DNA from: VGCC01 sp040381195
GTDB taxonomy: Bacteria; Actinomycetota; Actinomycetes; S36-B12
DNA: 11,817 nucleotides
Direction: 5' to 3'
Assembly (NCBI GenBank): GCA_040381195.1
Contig: JBEIHR010000060.1
Coordinates: 1-11,817, forward strand
Part shown: positions 1 through 6,455 of the stretch, piece by piece
Position numbering within the stretch: the first letter of the stretch is position 1
Layout: each line of letters begins with the position of its first letter
The notes under the pieces: generated by a model
The model's database searches: none
What the model saw: only the letters and a program-made list of their open reading frames with translations
Told to the model about the DNA's origin: nothing
Made by a program: the position numbers and the translations under genes

Positions 1-660
1 CAATACCGTTCCATCGCATCGGGCCGACTTTCGGTCTCCGCAGCCATCACCACATCGATCGCGTTCGCGGTGGCCGCCATCGTTCTCTCCTGGTGGATTC
101 AGCCAGCGTTGGCCGGCGTTGTTGCGGTCTATGCCGCGGTCACCCTCACCTACTCATTGCTGCTGAAGCACGAACCTGTCGTCGAGCTCGCCCTTCTGGC
201 GATGGGATTCCTCCTCCGTGCGATCGCCGGCGGGGCAGCCTCGGACCTCCCCATCTCCCAGTGGTTCCTGATCGTTGCCGGGTTCGGGTCACTCTTCATG
301 GCAGCGGGCAAGCGATTCAGTGAACTCGAACGTGCACGACGGGAAGGCGACCACGCGACACCTCGCCGCAGCCTCGCGGGCTACACACCCGGCTATCTCC
401 GATTCGTGTGGGCGGTATCGGCGGCGGTCACGATCACGGCGTACTGCCTGTGGGCATTCGATGTCGCGCTGACTCCCTCGTCTTTCCCGTGGGCTCAGTG
501 GAGCGTTGTGCCATTCGTGCTCGCCATCCTGCGCTACGCGGTCGACATCGACCGCGGCGAGGCGGAGGCACCCGAGGATGCCGCGCTCGGTGACCGTGTT
601 CTCCTCCTGCTCGGCGGGATCTGGGTCGTCATGTTCGGACTCGGGGCGTTAGGACTGTGA
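1..660 (+). CDS. ubiA: Decaprenyl-phosphate phosphoribosyltransferase (UbiA family), 5'-truncated
   Basis: The open frame runs from base 1 without a stop, so the gene begins upstream of the window; the internal GTG at 70 is not the start. The visible 219 residues begin with YRSIASGRLS, the segment that follows the first Asp-rich motif in this family, so that motif is off-window. Then come YSLLLKHEPVV, LLRAIAGG, SQWFLIVAGFGSLFMAAGKRFSEL and ILRYAVDID, all typical of actinobacterial DPPR synthase (Rv3806c type), within about six hydrophobic helices. The family transfers phosphoribose from PRPP to decaprenyl phosphate at the membrane, the first committed step to decaprenylphosphoryl-arabinose. 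The stop codon overlaps the GTG of dprE1, which supports the assignment because the product, after dephosphorylation, is the DprE1 substrate. The exact prenyl chain length is inferred from homology only. Confidence 0.9.
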   Translation, partial: QYRSIASGRLSVSAAITTSIAFAVAAIVLSWWIQPALAGVVAVYAAVTLTYSLLLKHEPVVELALLAMGFLLRAIAGGAASDLPISQWFLIVAGFGSLFMAAGKRFSELERARREGDHATPRRSLAGYTPGYLRFVWAVSAAVTITAYCLWAFDVALTPSSFPWAQWSVVPFVLAILRYAVDIDRGEAEAPEDAALGDRVLLLLGGIWVVMFGLGALGL

Positions 661-2027
661 ACGCACACGTCTCACCGCTCGCCCCCGCCGAGGGTGAGGA
701 ACTCCTCACAGGGTGGGGGCGCACATCGCCTTCTCGCGCACGGGTTGTTCGACCCGAGGACATCACCGACATCACCGTCGCCGTCAGTCAACGCTCACCA
801 CGCGGGGTGCTCGCCCGAGGTTTGGGTCGCTCCTACGGGGATGCGGCGCAATCGGGCGGTGCAACGGTCATCGATATGACCGGGGTCAAGGGCTTCTCCC
901 TGGATGCGGACAGCGCGACGGTTCGGGCGGACGGTGGGGCAAGCCTGGATTCGATACTTCGGGCAATCGTTCCGCAGGGATTTTTCGTCCCCGTCACTCC
1001 GGGTACGCGCATGGTGACCGTGGGTGGAGCGATCGCCGCGGATATCCACGGCAAGAACCACCACGTCAGTGGAAGTTTCGGTGCGCACGTTCGCTCCGTG
1101 GATCTCCTGACGGCCGAGGGTCGACTTCTCACGCTGACACCGGAAACCACGCCCGACGAGTTCTGGGCCACGGTGGGCGGGATGGGACTCACTGGGGTGA
1201 TCCTGAGTGCCACGTTCGACGTGATCCCGATCGATACGTCACTCATCAGCGTCGACACCGAGCGCGGTACGGACCTTGACGACGTCATGGCACGGATGTT
1301 GGCCCGCGACAGCGACTATCGCTACAGCGTCGCGTGGATTGATTCTGTTGCATCGTCCGGTCGCGGTGTGATCACCCGGGGTGATCATGCGCGTGCAGAC
1401 CAGGTACCGATGAGCAAGCGTTCCCGTATGCGCGACTACGACCCCGCTGTTCGGATCACCGCACCGTCGCTGATTCCATCTGGTCTGCTCAACAACATGA
1501 CCGTTCGTGCGTTCAACGAAGCGTGGTACCGCAAGCATCCGCGTCAGCGCAGCGATGAGTTGCAGAGCATCGCGGCCTTCTTCCATCCGCTCGATGGCGT
1601 GCAAGAGTGGAATCGCGTGTACGGACCCCGGGGTTTCCTGCAGTACCAATTCGTGGTTCCCGATGCAGCATCCGGCATCGTGCGAACCGCGCTCGAGAAA
1701 CTCGCGCGCGTGGGAGCACCGAGCTTCCTCACCGTGCTGAAACGTTTCGGTCCGAGTAATCCGGCACCACTGTCCTTCCCCATGCCCGGGTGGACGTTGG
1801 CCGCTGATGTGCCGGCTCGGGTCGAGGGACTCGATCGCGTTCTGGACGAGCTCGATGAGTTGGTCGCGGGGGCGGGTGGACGTCTCTACTTCGCCAAAGA
1901 CTCCCGCCAATCCCCGGAGATGGTGCGTCGGACCTACCCGCGACTCGCCGAATGGCAGGCTGTCCGGAATCGGATGGACCCCGATCGGGTGTTCACCTCA
2001 GACCTGGCGAGGAGACTGGAACTGTGA
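657..2027 (+). CDS. dprE1: Decaprenylphosphoryl-beta-D-ribose 2'-oxidase DprE1
   Basis: This 456-residue FAD-dependent oxidase is close to the 461 residues of the M. tuberculosis enzyme. It oxidises the C2' hydroxyl of decaprenylphosphoryl-ribose, and DprE2 then reduces the keto product to the arabinose epimer. The N-terminal FAD-binding fold shows GLGRSYGDAAQSGG (about 55-68), PGTRMVTVGGAIAADIHGKNHH (115-136) and GSFGAHVRSVDLL. The C-terminal substrate domain shows GPRGFLQYQFVVP, PLSFPMPGWTLAADVP (371-386), GGRLYFAKDSR with the catalytic-site Lys414 (Mtb Lys418), and the C-terminal DPDRVFTSDLARRLEL. The residue aligned with Mtb Cys387 is Ala382. The start is GTG 657, overlapping the ubiA stop as GTGA, with no strong Shine-Dalgarno, so translational coupling is likely. 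The dprE2 GTG overlaps this gene's stop in the same way. Confidence 0.96.
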   Translation: MNAHVSPLAPAEGEELLTGWGRTSPSRARVVRPEDITDITVAVSQRSPRGVLARGLGRSYGDAAQSGGATVIDMTGVKGFSLDADSATVRADGGASLDSILRAIVPQGFFVPVTPGTRMVTVGGAIAADIHGKNHHVSGSFGAHVRSVDLLTAEGRLLTLTPETTPDEFWATVGGMGLTGVILSATFDVIPIDTSLISVDTERGTDLDDVMARMLARDSDYRYSVAWIDSVASSGRGVITRGDHARADQVPMSKRSRMRDYDPAVRITAPSLIPSGLLNNMTVRAFNEAWYRKHPRQRSDELQSIAAFFHPLDGVQEWNRVYGPRGFLQYQFVVPDAASGIVRTALEKLARVGAPSFLTVLKRFGPSNPAPLSFPMPGWTLAADVPARVEGLDRVLDELDELVAGAGGRLYFAKDSRQSPEMVRRTYPRLAEWQAVRNRMDPDRVFTSDLARRLEL

Positions 2028-2782
2028 TCGACGCATTGGGTGACCCGCAGTCTGTCCTCGTCCTCGGGGGAAGTAGCGAGATCGCGGCTGCCACGGTGCG
2101 TGCGCTGCCGCGTGCACGCTTGCGTCGCGTGGTCCTCGCGGGGCGTCCGGGTCCCGCCCTCGACGCGGCCGCGCAGCGTCTGACCGCTTCCGGTATCGCG
2201 GGGGTCGAGACCACGGATTTCGACGCCGCGGCAACCGGGGCCCACCAGCGGATCATCGACGCGATCTTCGACGAGGGTGACATCGACATCGTGATCCTGG
2301 CCTTCGGAGTCCTCGGGGATCAGATGCAGGTGGAGGCTGATCCCGCTCTCGCGGTGGAGATCGCCACCGTCAACTACACCGGTGCGGTGAGCGTCGGGCT
2401 GCATGTGGCGCGCCGTCTCCGCGGTCAAGGCCACGGCCACCTCGTGGTGCTCTCGAGTGTCGCCGGCGACCGGGCGCGACGCTCGAACTACGTGTACGGG
2501 TCCACGAAAGCCGGGCTCGACGCGTTCGCCCAGGGATTGGGGGATGCCCTGGCCGGATCGGGTGCGAGCGTGCTGGTCGTGCGCCCCGGGATGGTCCGTA
2601 CCCGGATGAGCGCGGGTCTCCCCGAGGCGCCCATGACATCCGATCCCGAGCAGGTCGCCACGGTCATCGTCGCGGGCTTACGGAAGGGCAAGCACACGGT
2701 GTACGCCCCCGGCCCATTGAGGTTCCTCATGACGGCGGTGAAGGCGGTCCCGCGACCGATTTTCCGAAAGTTGCCCCAATAG
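2024..2782 (+). CDS. dprE2: Decaprenylphosphoryl-D-2-keto erythro pentose reductase DprE2 (SDR family)
   Basis: This 252-residue classical short-chain dehydrogenase matches the roughly 254 residues of mycobacterial DprE2. It reduces the 2'-keto intermediate from DprE1 to decaprenylphosphoryl-arabinose using NAD(P)H. Visible motifs are the nucleotide-binding VLVLGGSSEIAAATV (11-25), NYTG with Asn117, VVLSSVAG with Ser145, and YGSTK with Tyr158 and Lys162, which complete the Asn-Ser-Tyr-Lys site. After it comes VVRPGMVRTRMSAG, an SDR cofactor-binding segment, and a C-terminal tail of basic and hydrophobic residues, as in other DprE2 proteins. The frame stays open upstream to 1952, but GTG 2024 is chosen. 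It overlaps the dprE1 stop as GTGA, repeating the ubiA/dprE1 arrangement, and gives the family length. The contiguous ubiA-dprE1-dprE2 order supports the function strongly. Confidence 0.94.
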   Translation: MIDALGDPQSVLVLGGSSEIAAATVRALPRARLRRVVLAGRPGPALDAAAQRLTASGIAGVETTDFDAAATGAHQRIIDAIFDEGDIDIVILAFGVLGDQMQVEADPALAVEIATVNYTGAVSVGLHVARRLRGQGHGHLVVLSSVAGDRARRSNYVYGSTKAGLDAFAQGLGDALAGSGASVLVVRPGMVRTRMSAGLPEAPMTSDPEQVATVIVAGLRKGKHTVYAPGPLRFLMTAVKAVPRPIFRKLPQ

Positions 2783-2798
2783 GGGCGATGGGGCCCCA
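2773..2798 (+). terminator. Weak hairpins at the end of dprE2
   Basis: GCCCC-AATA-GGGGC (2773-2786) is a 5-bp inverted repeat spanning the dprE2 stop codon. It is followed at once by the palindrome TGGGGCCCCA (2789-2798). There is no T tract. The pair could attenuate or end transcription of the DPA operon, but GC-rich DNA throws up such repeats often, so this is a tentative call. Confidence 0.25.
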
Positions 2799-2816
2799 CG
2801 GGGCGGAGATTCTCAC

Positions 2817-2822
2817 TACCGT
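2817..2822 (+). promoter_or_regulatory. Possible -10 element (TACCGT) for a leaderless transcript
   Basis: TACCGT fits the actinobacterial TANNNT -10 pattern. It ends 6 bases before the ATG at 2829, so a usual start point would fall on or beside the A of the ATG, giving a leaderless mRNA. The only purine-rich stretch, GGCGGAG, lies about 20 bases upstream of the ATG, too far for a normal ribosome site. No good -35 is visible. The same TAC-GTGATGC word recurs before alkB. Confidence 0.35.
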
Positions 2823-2828
2823 GATGCC

Positions 2829-3221
2829 ATGCGCAGACCTTTCACCCTGACCCTCGCGGTACTCCTCGTATGGCTGTACGTGATCCTGTCGATCATCACG
2901 GCCTTCGGCGTCCTCGCGGCCGACTTCTCCGTTGTGGGACTCTTCCTCAGCCTGTTCGTGACCGCGGTCGCGGTGGTGGCGGCTGTCATCGCCTTCTCGC
3001 TCGCCCGCGGTCATAGCTGGGCTCGCATCGTGATCTCAGTATTCGCGGTCATCGCCGTGATCAATGAGGTCACTCAGATCTTCAGCGGCGAGGTGCTCCT
3101 CGGCATCGTCCGACTCGTGATCCAGGTCATTGTCCTGTGGTTGATGTGGAACTCCTCGTCCTCCACCTACATCAAGGTCAAGACGGCCGAGCGCGCCGTC
3201 ACCAAGGAGATTCGCAGCTAG
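2829..3221 (+). CDS. Small four-helix membrane protein of unknown function
   Basis: This is a 130-residue protein I do not recognise. It is almost wholly hydrophobic, with four predicted membrane helices at about 6-30, 35-60, 66-86 and 89-109. A short basic N-terminus (MRRP) precedes them, and a polar tail of about 20 residues containing KVKTAERAVTKEIRS follows. No Cys, no His cluster and no catalytic motif is apparent. It is separated from dprE2 by 46 bp and from alkB by a strong palindrome, so it is probably monocistronic. The ATG at 2829 is the only good start; the nearby GTG at 2821 and ATG at 2824 are in another frame. Codon use resembles the neighbours. It could be a generic actinobacterial membrane protein of the DUF type; no function is inferred. 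Confidence 0.75.
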   Translation: MRRPFTLTLAVLLVWLYVILSIITAFGVLAADFSVVGLFLSLFVTAVAVVAAVIAFSLARGHSWARIVISVFAVIAVINEVTQIFSGEVLLGIVRLVIQVIVLWLMWNSSSSTYIKVKTAERAVTKEIRS

Positions 3222-3227
3222 GTCCTC

Positions 3228-3259
3228 ATGCACGGGCCCGACCGGTCGGGCCCGTGCAT
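3228..3259 (+). terminator. Perfect 32-bp palindrome, probable transcription terminator
   Basis: The 16-base arm ATGCACGGGCCCGACC is followed directly by its exact reverse complement, starting 6 bases after the stop of the small membrane protein. As RNA it would form a very stable GC-rich hairpin with a small loop of about 4 bases. There is no T tract, which is common for actinobacterial terminators. It separates the membrane-protein gene from alkB. A dyad-symmetric protein-binding site for control of alkB is an alternative. Confidence 0.7.
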
Positions 3260-3285
3260 GTCTGGAACCCTCGCCGTTCCCTCGG

Positions 3286-3291
3286 TACAGT
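3286..3291 (+). promoter_or_regulatory. Possible -10 element (TACAGT) of the alkB promoter
   Basis: TACAGT fits the TANNNT -10 consensus and lies 27 bases before the first possible alkB start, between the palindrome and the coding region. Transcription would start near 3298, leaving a leader of about 15 bases with the purine-rich GAGGGGG (3302-3308). The -35 position at a 17-bp spacing reads TGGAAC, a poor match to TTGACA. The word TACAGTGATGC is shared, with one change, with the site before 2829. Confidence 0.4.
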
Positions 3292-3312
3292 GATGCGATT
3301 CGAGGGGGTGTG

Positions 3313-4683
3313 ATGGACACCTGGCGTGACCACAAGCGGTACCTGTGGCTTGTTGCCCTGCTCATGCCCCTCTTGCCGTTCCTCGCCATCGGGTTGTTTC
3401 TCGCGACCGGCATGGCCGTGTGGCTCTGGTTGGGTCCGATCTTCATCCTCGGTGTCGTACCTCTGATCGACGTACTGACCGGTCTCGACCGCGCCAACCC
3501 ACCCGAGGACGTCATCGAGGCACTGGAGCGCGACCGCTACTACCGCTGGATCACCTATCTCTTCCTGCCACTGCAATATGCGGGCTTCGTGACCGCATTC
3601 TGGTTCATCGCGCACGGGGGTTTCAGCGTCTGGGAGCAGGTGGGACTGGCGGTCACGGTCGGGTTCATCGGGGGACTCGGAATCAACACCGCGCACGAAC
3701 TTGGCCACAAGAAGGAGAGCCACGAGCGGTGGTTGTCCAAGATCGCTCTCGCGCAGAGCGGCTACGGGCACTTCTACATTGAGCACAACCGTGGGCACCA
3801 CGTTCGTGTTGCGACACCGGAGGATCCGGCGAGTAGCCGGGTGGGGGAGAGCTTCTACCGGTTCTGGCCACGCACCGTCTTCGGATCGTTGCGCAGTGCA
3901 TGGAACCTTGAAAAGCGTCGCTACGCACGTCGCAATCAGAGTCCACTGCGAATCGGCAACGACGTTCTCAACTCCTGGTTGATGACAGCAGCGCTGTGGG
4001 CGGTGATGGTGATTTGGTTGGGCATCGGCATCGCGCCGTTCCTCATCCTGCAGGCACTAGTCGCGATCACCTTGCTCGAGGCAGTCAACTATCTCGAGCA
4101 CTACGGGATGCTGCGGCAGAAGGTTGGCTCGCCTGAGCGCCGTCGCTACGAGCGGGTGGATCCCACACACAGTTGGAACTCGAACAACCTCGCAACCAAC
4201 GTTCTGCTCTATCACCTGCAGCGCCACAGTGATCACCATGCGCAACCCACCCGCCGCTACCAGGCGCTACGCGACTACGAACTCTCACCCGTTCTCCCCA
4301 CCGGATACGCCGGCATGATCCTGCTGGCTCTCGTCCCACCCGCGTGGCGGCGGGTCATGGATCCCCTCGTCGCAGCCCACTTCGAGGGTGACATGACTCG
4401 GGCGAACATCGCGCCGCATGCGCGTGCACGCATCCTCGAGCGCTGGCAGGCCCCGGCCGCACCCGCGTCGGACATCCACGACGTGCCGCTGCCCACCCAG
4501 ACTGGATCACCTATCTATATGTGTCCCAGTTGCGGCTACACCTTCGACGAGCGCGCGGGAGACGCACGCGAGGGATTCCCGATGGGCACGGCGTGGTCCC
4601 AGATCCCGGATACGTGGTGCTGCCCGGACTGCGGTGTCCGAGACAAGATCGACTTCGTCTCCGTCACCACTGTCGATCGCTGA
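3313..4683 (+). CDS. alkB: Alkane 1-monooxygenase with fused C-terminal rubredoxin
   Basis: A 456-residue integral-membrane di-iron hydroxylase that oxidises n-alkanes to 1-alkanols. The AlkB part (1 to about 370) has about six membrane helices and the full histidine set: HELGHK (128-133), EHNRGHH (157-163), NYLEHYG (259-265) and LQRHSDHH (302-309). After a linker of about 25 residues comes a rubredoxin domain with CPSCGY (404-409) and CCPDCG (436-441), the four Cys that bind the electron-carrying iron. Such fusions are known in actinobacteria (AlkW type) and remove the need for a separate rubredoxin; a rubredoxin reductase is still needed and is not in the window. ATG 3313 is preferred over the adjacent in-frame GTG 3310 because it leaves 4 rather than 1 base after GAGGGGG. 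The position aligned with GPo1 AlkB Trp55 appears to be Ile45, which suggests acceptance of long-chain alkanes (inference). Confidence 0.96.
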   Translation: MDTWRDHKRYLWLVALLMPLLPFLAIGLFLATGMAVWLWLGPIFILGVVPLIDVLTGLDRANPPEDVIEALERDRYYRWITYLFLPLQYAGFVTAFWFIAHGGFSVWEQVGLAVTVGFIGGLGINTAHELGHKKESHERWLSKIALAQSGYGHFYIEHNRGHHVRVATPEDPASSRVGESFYRFWPRTVFGSLRSAWNLEKRRYARRNQSPLRIGNDVLNSWLMTAALWAVMVIWLGIGIAPFLILQALVAITLLEAVNYLEHYGMLRQKVGSPERRRYERVDPTHSWNSNNLATNVLLYHLQRHSDHHAQPTRRYQALRDYELSPVLPTGYAGMILLALVPPAWRRVMDPLVAAHFEGDMTRANIAPHARARILERWQAPAAPASDIHDVPLPTQTGSPIYMCPSCGYTFDERAGDAREGFPMGTAWSQIPDTWCCPDCGVRDKIDFVSVTTVDR

Positions 4684-4697
4684 CCCACCCGTAGCCT

Positions 4698-5495
4698 GTG
4701 GCCGTGCGGCCACTGCCACGTGATCTCGGCCTCGGGTTCGGAGCGGGAGCCTTCTCGGGAGTGTTCGGGGTGGGTGGCGGGATCCTGCTGGTGCCGATCC
4801 AGGTCCTCGCCTTGCATATCGACCAGAAGCGGGCGCAGGCCACCAGCCTCGTGATGGTCGCCATGGGTGCCGTCGCGGCCGGCATCACCTACGCGCTGGG
4901 TGGTGAGGTCGCCTGGATTCCAGCCATCGTGATCCTCGTCGGAGGTATCGCAGGGTCACTCCTCGGGTCCGCTGTCGTGAAGCGCAGTCCCAGCCGCCTC
5001 CTCCAGGGGGCCTTCGGCGTGCTGATCATCATCGCCGCGGTCCGACTCCTGTTCTCCGCTCAGCCGGCGGACGAGATCACCGCCATTACGGGCTTGGACT
5101 GGAGTGTCGTCGCGTATTTCGCCAGCGGTGTTGCCATGGGTCTGCTGTCAGCGCTGTTCGGGATCGGCGGCGGCATCATCCTGATACCGATCTTGGTGAC
5201 GCTTTTCGGATTCCCACAGCAGTTGGCGGCGGGGACTTCGATCGCCGTCATGGGACCGATCGCACTCGTGGGCGCGATTCGTCAGTCACGTACCGGGCCG
5301 ACCGATTGGCGCATGGGCGTGCGTTTCGGCATCGGTGCCATCCCGGGCGCGATCGCCGGCGCTGCCCTCGCTCTCGCGTTGAGCGGCTCAGCAGTGCGAG
5401 CGGCTTTCGCGATCGTGTTGACCCTCGTCGGACTACGCATGCTGTGGCAGGCCTCTGCCCTGTCTCGACCGCGGTGGATGAGCCGCGCTCGGTGA
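4698..5495 (+). CDS. TSUP (TauE/SafE) family membrane permease
   Basis: A 265-residue membrane protein of about eight helices built as two similar halves. Each half opens with the TSUP signature: AFSGVFGVGGGILLVPI (18-34) and LLSALFGIGGGIILIPI (149-165). Both are followed by a segment with ATSL/GTSIAV. The family exports or takes up small organosulfur or organic anions such as sulfite, sulfoacetate or sulfolactate; the substrate cannot be read from sequence. The GTG at 4698 is 14 bp after the alkB stop, so the two are probably co-transcribed; a second in-frame GTG lies at 4704. No clear Shine-Dalgarno is visible. Sharing an operon with alkB may hint at export of an oxidised product or a sulfur anion, but this is speculative. 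The gene converges on the response regulator with only 26 bp between, and no clear terminator. Confidence 0.88.
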   Translation: MAVRPLPRDLGLGFGAGAFSGVFGVGGGILLVPIQVLALHIDQKRAQATSLVMVAMGAVAAGITYALGGEVAWIPAIVILVGGIAGSLLGSAVVKRSPSRLLQGAFGVLIIIAAVRLLFSAQPADEITAITGLDWSVVAYFASGVAMGLLSALFGIGGGIILIPILVTLFGFPQQLAAGTSIAVMGPIALVGAIRQSRTGPTDWRMGVRFGIGAIPGAIAGAALALALSGSAVRAAFAIVLTLVGLRMLWQASALSRPRWMSRAR

Positions 5496-5521
5496 TCCAG
5501 CCCTGACGTGGCTCTTCGTCG

Positions 5522-6217
5522 CTATGCCTTCAATCGGGGAGAGGACAGCAATCGATAGCCGACACCACGGATCGCCGTCAGCAGCGATTCCTGACCTGGG
5601 TTGTTGATCTTCTTACGGAGTCGGGACATGTGAGCCTCGATCCGGTGGTCATTACGGAACCAGTCATCCGACCAGACGGCCTCGGCCAATTCGCGGCGCG
5701 AGAAGACCCGCCAGGGACTGATCGACATGAACGTGAGGATGTCGAACTCGGTCTTGGTGAGCTCGATCCTCTTGCCATCCACCGTGACAACGCGTTCATC
5801 CAGCTCGATTTCCACGTTCGCGAAGTTACGCACCTTCGTACCGTGGGAATGTTCGAAGTCATGGATCCGGCCCGTGAGGCGCGCGAGGAACACCGCGGTG
5901 CGCACGGGGACCGTGAAGAACTCGGTTGCACCGGCGGACAGCATCCTCAGTTCCTCGGCGTCATCCGTCTTCGTGCTCACGGCCACGATCGGCGCGTGAG
6001 AGCCTGCTCGGATCAGTCGACACATCCGAATCTGATCGACAGTGGAAAGCGAGGGACCCACGATGAAGGCCGAAAACGGCGCCTTCAGTCGAAGGATCGC
6101 CTCGGCGGCCACCTGGTCACCGCACTCGAACTGGAGTCCGCTGTCATGGAGGTCTGCCTTGATCGTGGCCTGCCAAGGACTGTCCGGCTCTACGACCAGG
6201 ACGACGGGAGGGTCCAC
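5522..6217 (-). CDS. OmpR-type response regulator with degenerate receiver domain
   Basis: A 231-residue protein. An N-terminal receiver-like domain (about 3-120) starts PPVVLVVEPD and is followed by an OmpR/PhoB winged helix (about 127-229) with LTKTEFDILTFM, VFSRRELAEAVW, HRIEAHMSRLRKKI and the wing RGVGYRLL. The DNA-binding half is intact. The receiver is not: the usual strand-3 Asp is replaced in AFIVGPSL (Gly54, Pro55), and the conserved Lys before Pro is Val103 in FFTVPV. Acidic Glu10/Asp12 and Ser81 remain. It is therefore probably phosphorylation-independent, like other atypical OmpR regulators. The frame stays open upstream to 6499, but GTG 6217 is chosen: AAGGAG lies 6 bases before it and the receiver fold begins right after; ATG 6259 is a poorer alternative. 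There is no kinase gene nearby. It is divergent from the GAF-ANTAR pair. Confidence 0.9.
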   Translation of the reverse strand: MDPPVVLVVEPDSPWQATIKADLHDSGLQFECGDQVAAEAILRLKAPFSAFIVGPSLSTVDQIRMCRLIRAGSHAPIVAVSTKTDDAEELRMLSAGATEFFTVPVRTAVFLARLTGRIHDFEHSHGTKVRNFANVEIELDERVVTVDGKRIELTKTEFDILTFMSISPWRVFSRRELAEAVWSDDWFRNDHRIEAHMSRLRKKINNPGQESLLTAIRGVGYRLLSSPRLKA

Positions 6218-6455
6218 GACCTGCTCCTTCCCGACGGAGACCTCCACACATCCATCCATGCCTGGGAATCTGACCTGAGAGTAAGTATGAGGTCGGTCAA
6301 TGTCCGTCAGGGCGCGCTGACCAGGTGAAGTTGTCAGCAAATCGTGAGGATTCACACTTTTCACCGAGTGGCGCCACACACATTCCGGTCTACAGTGACG
6401 GGGCAGGTCACCTTCTAGCCGGGAAGAGTCTCTGCCTGTCGGAAGGGACGCGTGC
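6218..6455. promoter_or_regulatory. Divergent regulatory region with GTCAG repeats
   Basis: These 238 bp separate the minus-strand response regulator from the plus-strand GAF-ANTAR genes, so they should hold promoters for both. GTCAG occurs at 6306-6310 and 6333-6337 and inverted as CTGAC at 6317-6321. GACCT (6272-6276) pairs with AGGTC (6290-6294) around an AT-richer core containing GTAAGTATG. GTGA-GGAT-TCAC lies at 6344-6355. These are candidate operator sites for the atypical regulator, inferred only from position and repetition. The AAGGAG ribosome site of the regulator lies inside the region at 6224-6229, as CTCCTT on the plus strand. Confidence 0.5.
6391..6396 (+). promoter_or_regulatory. 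Possible -10 element (TACAGT) for the GAF-ANTAR operon
   Basis: TACAGT fits TANNNT and is followed by GACGG. It lies 59 bases before the ATG at 6456, implying a leader of about 50 bases. The leader has a clear ribosome site, GGAAGGGA at 6441-6448, 7 bases before the ATG. No convincing -35 is visible at 16-18 bp spacing. It is the same hexamer as the one before alkB. Confidence 0.35.

Noticed and set aside
1239..1910. Minus-strand open frame of 223 codons
   Set aside because: It is antisense to the well-conserved dprE1; no start signal or domain is visible.
3226..3801. Minus-strand open frame of 191 codons
   Set aside because: It is antisense to the N-terminal half of alkB and crosses the palindrome; the composition is that of a shadow frame.
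4698..5495. Naming the TSUP gene as a sulfite exporter (tauE/safE)
   Set aside because: The family is certain but the substrate varies widely, and no sulfonate or taurine genes are nearby.
6306..6321. GTCAG-GGCGCG-CTGAC as an ANTAR hexaloop RNA target
   Set aside because: The loop has six bases but begins with G rather than the A expected at loop position 1, no second matching hexaloop hairpin was found next to it, and it lies upstream of the likely transcription start.
5630..6328. Plus-strand open frame of 232 codons
   Set aside because: It lies antisense to the response regulator, with a charged composition typical of a shadow frame and no recognisable motif.
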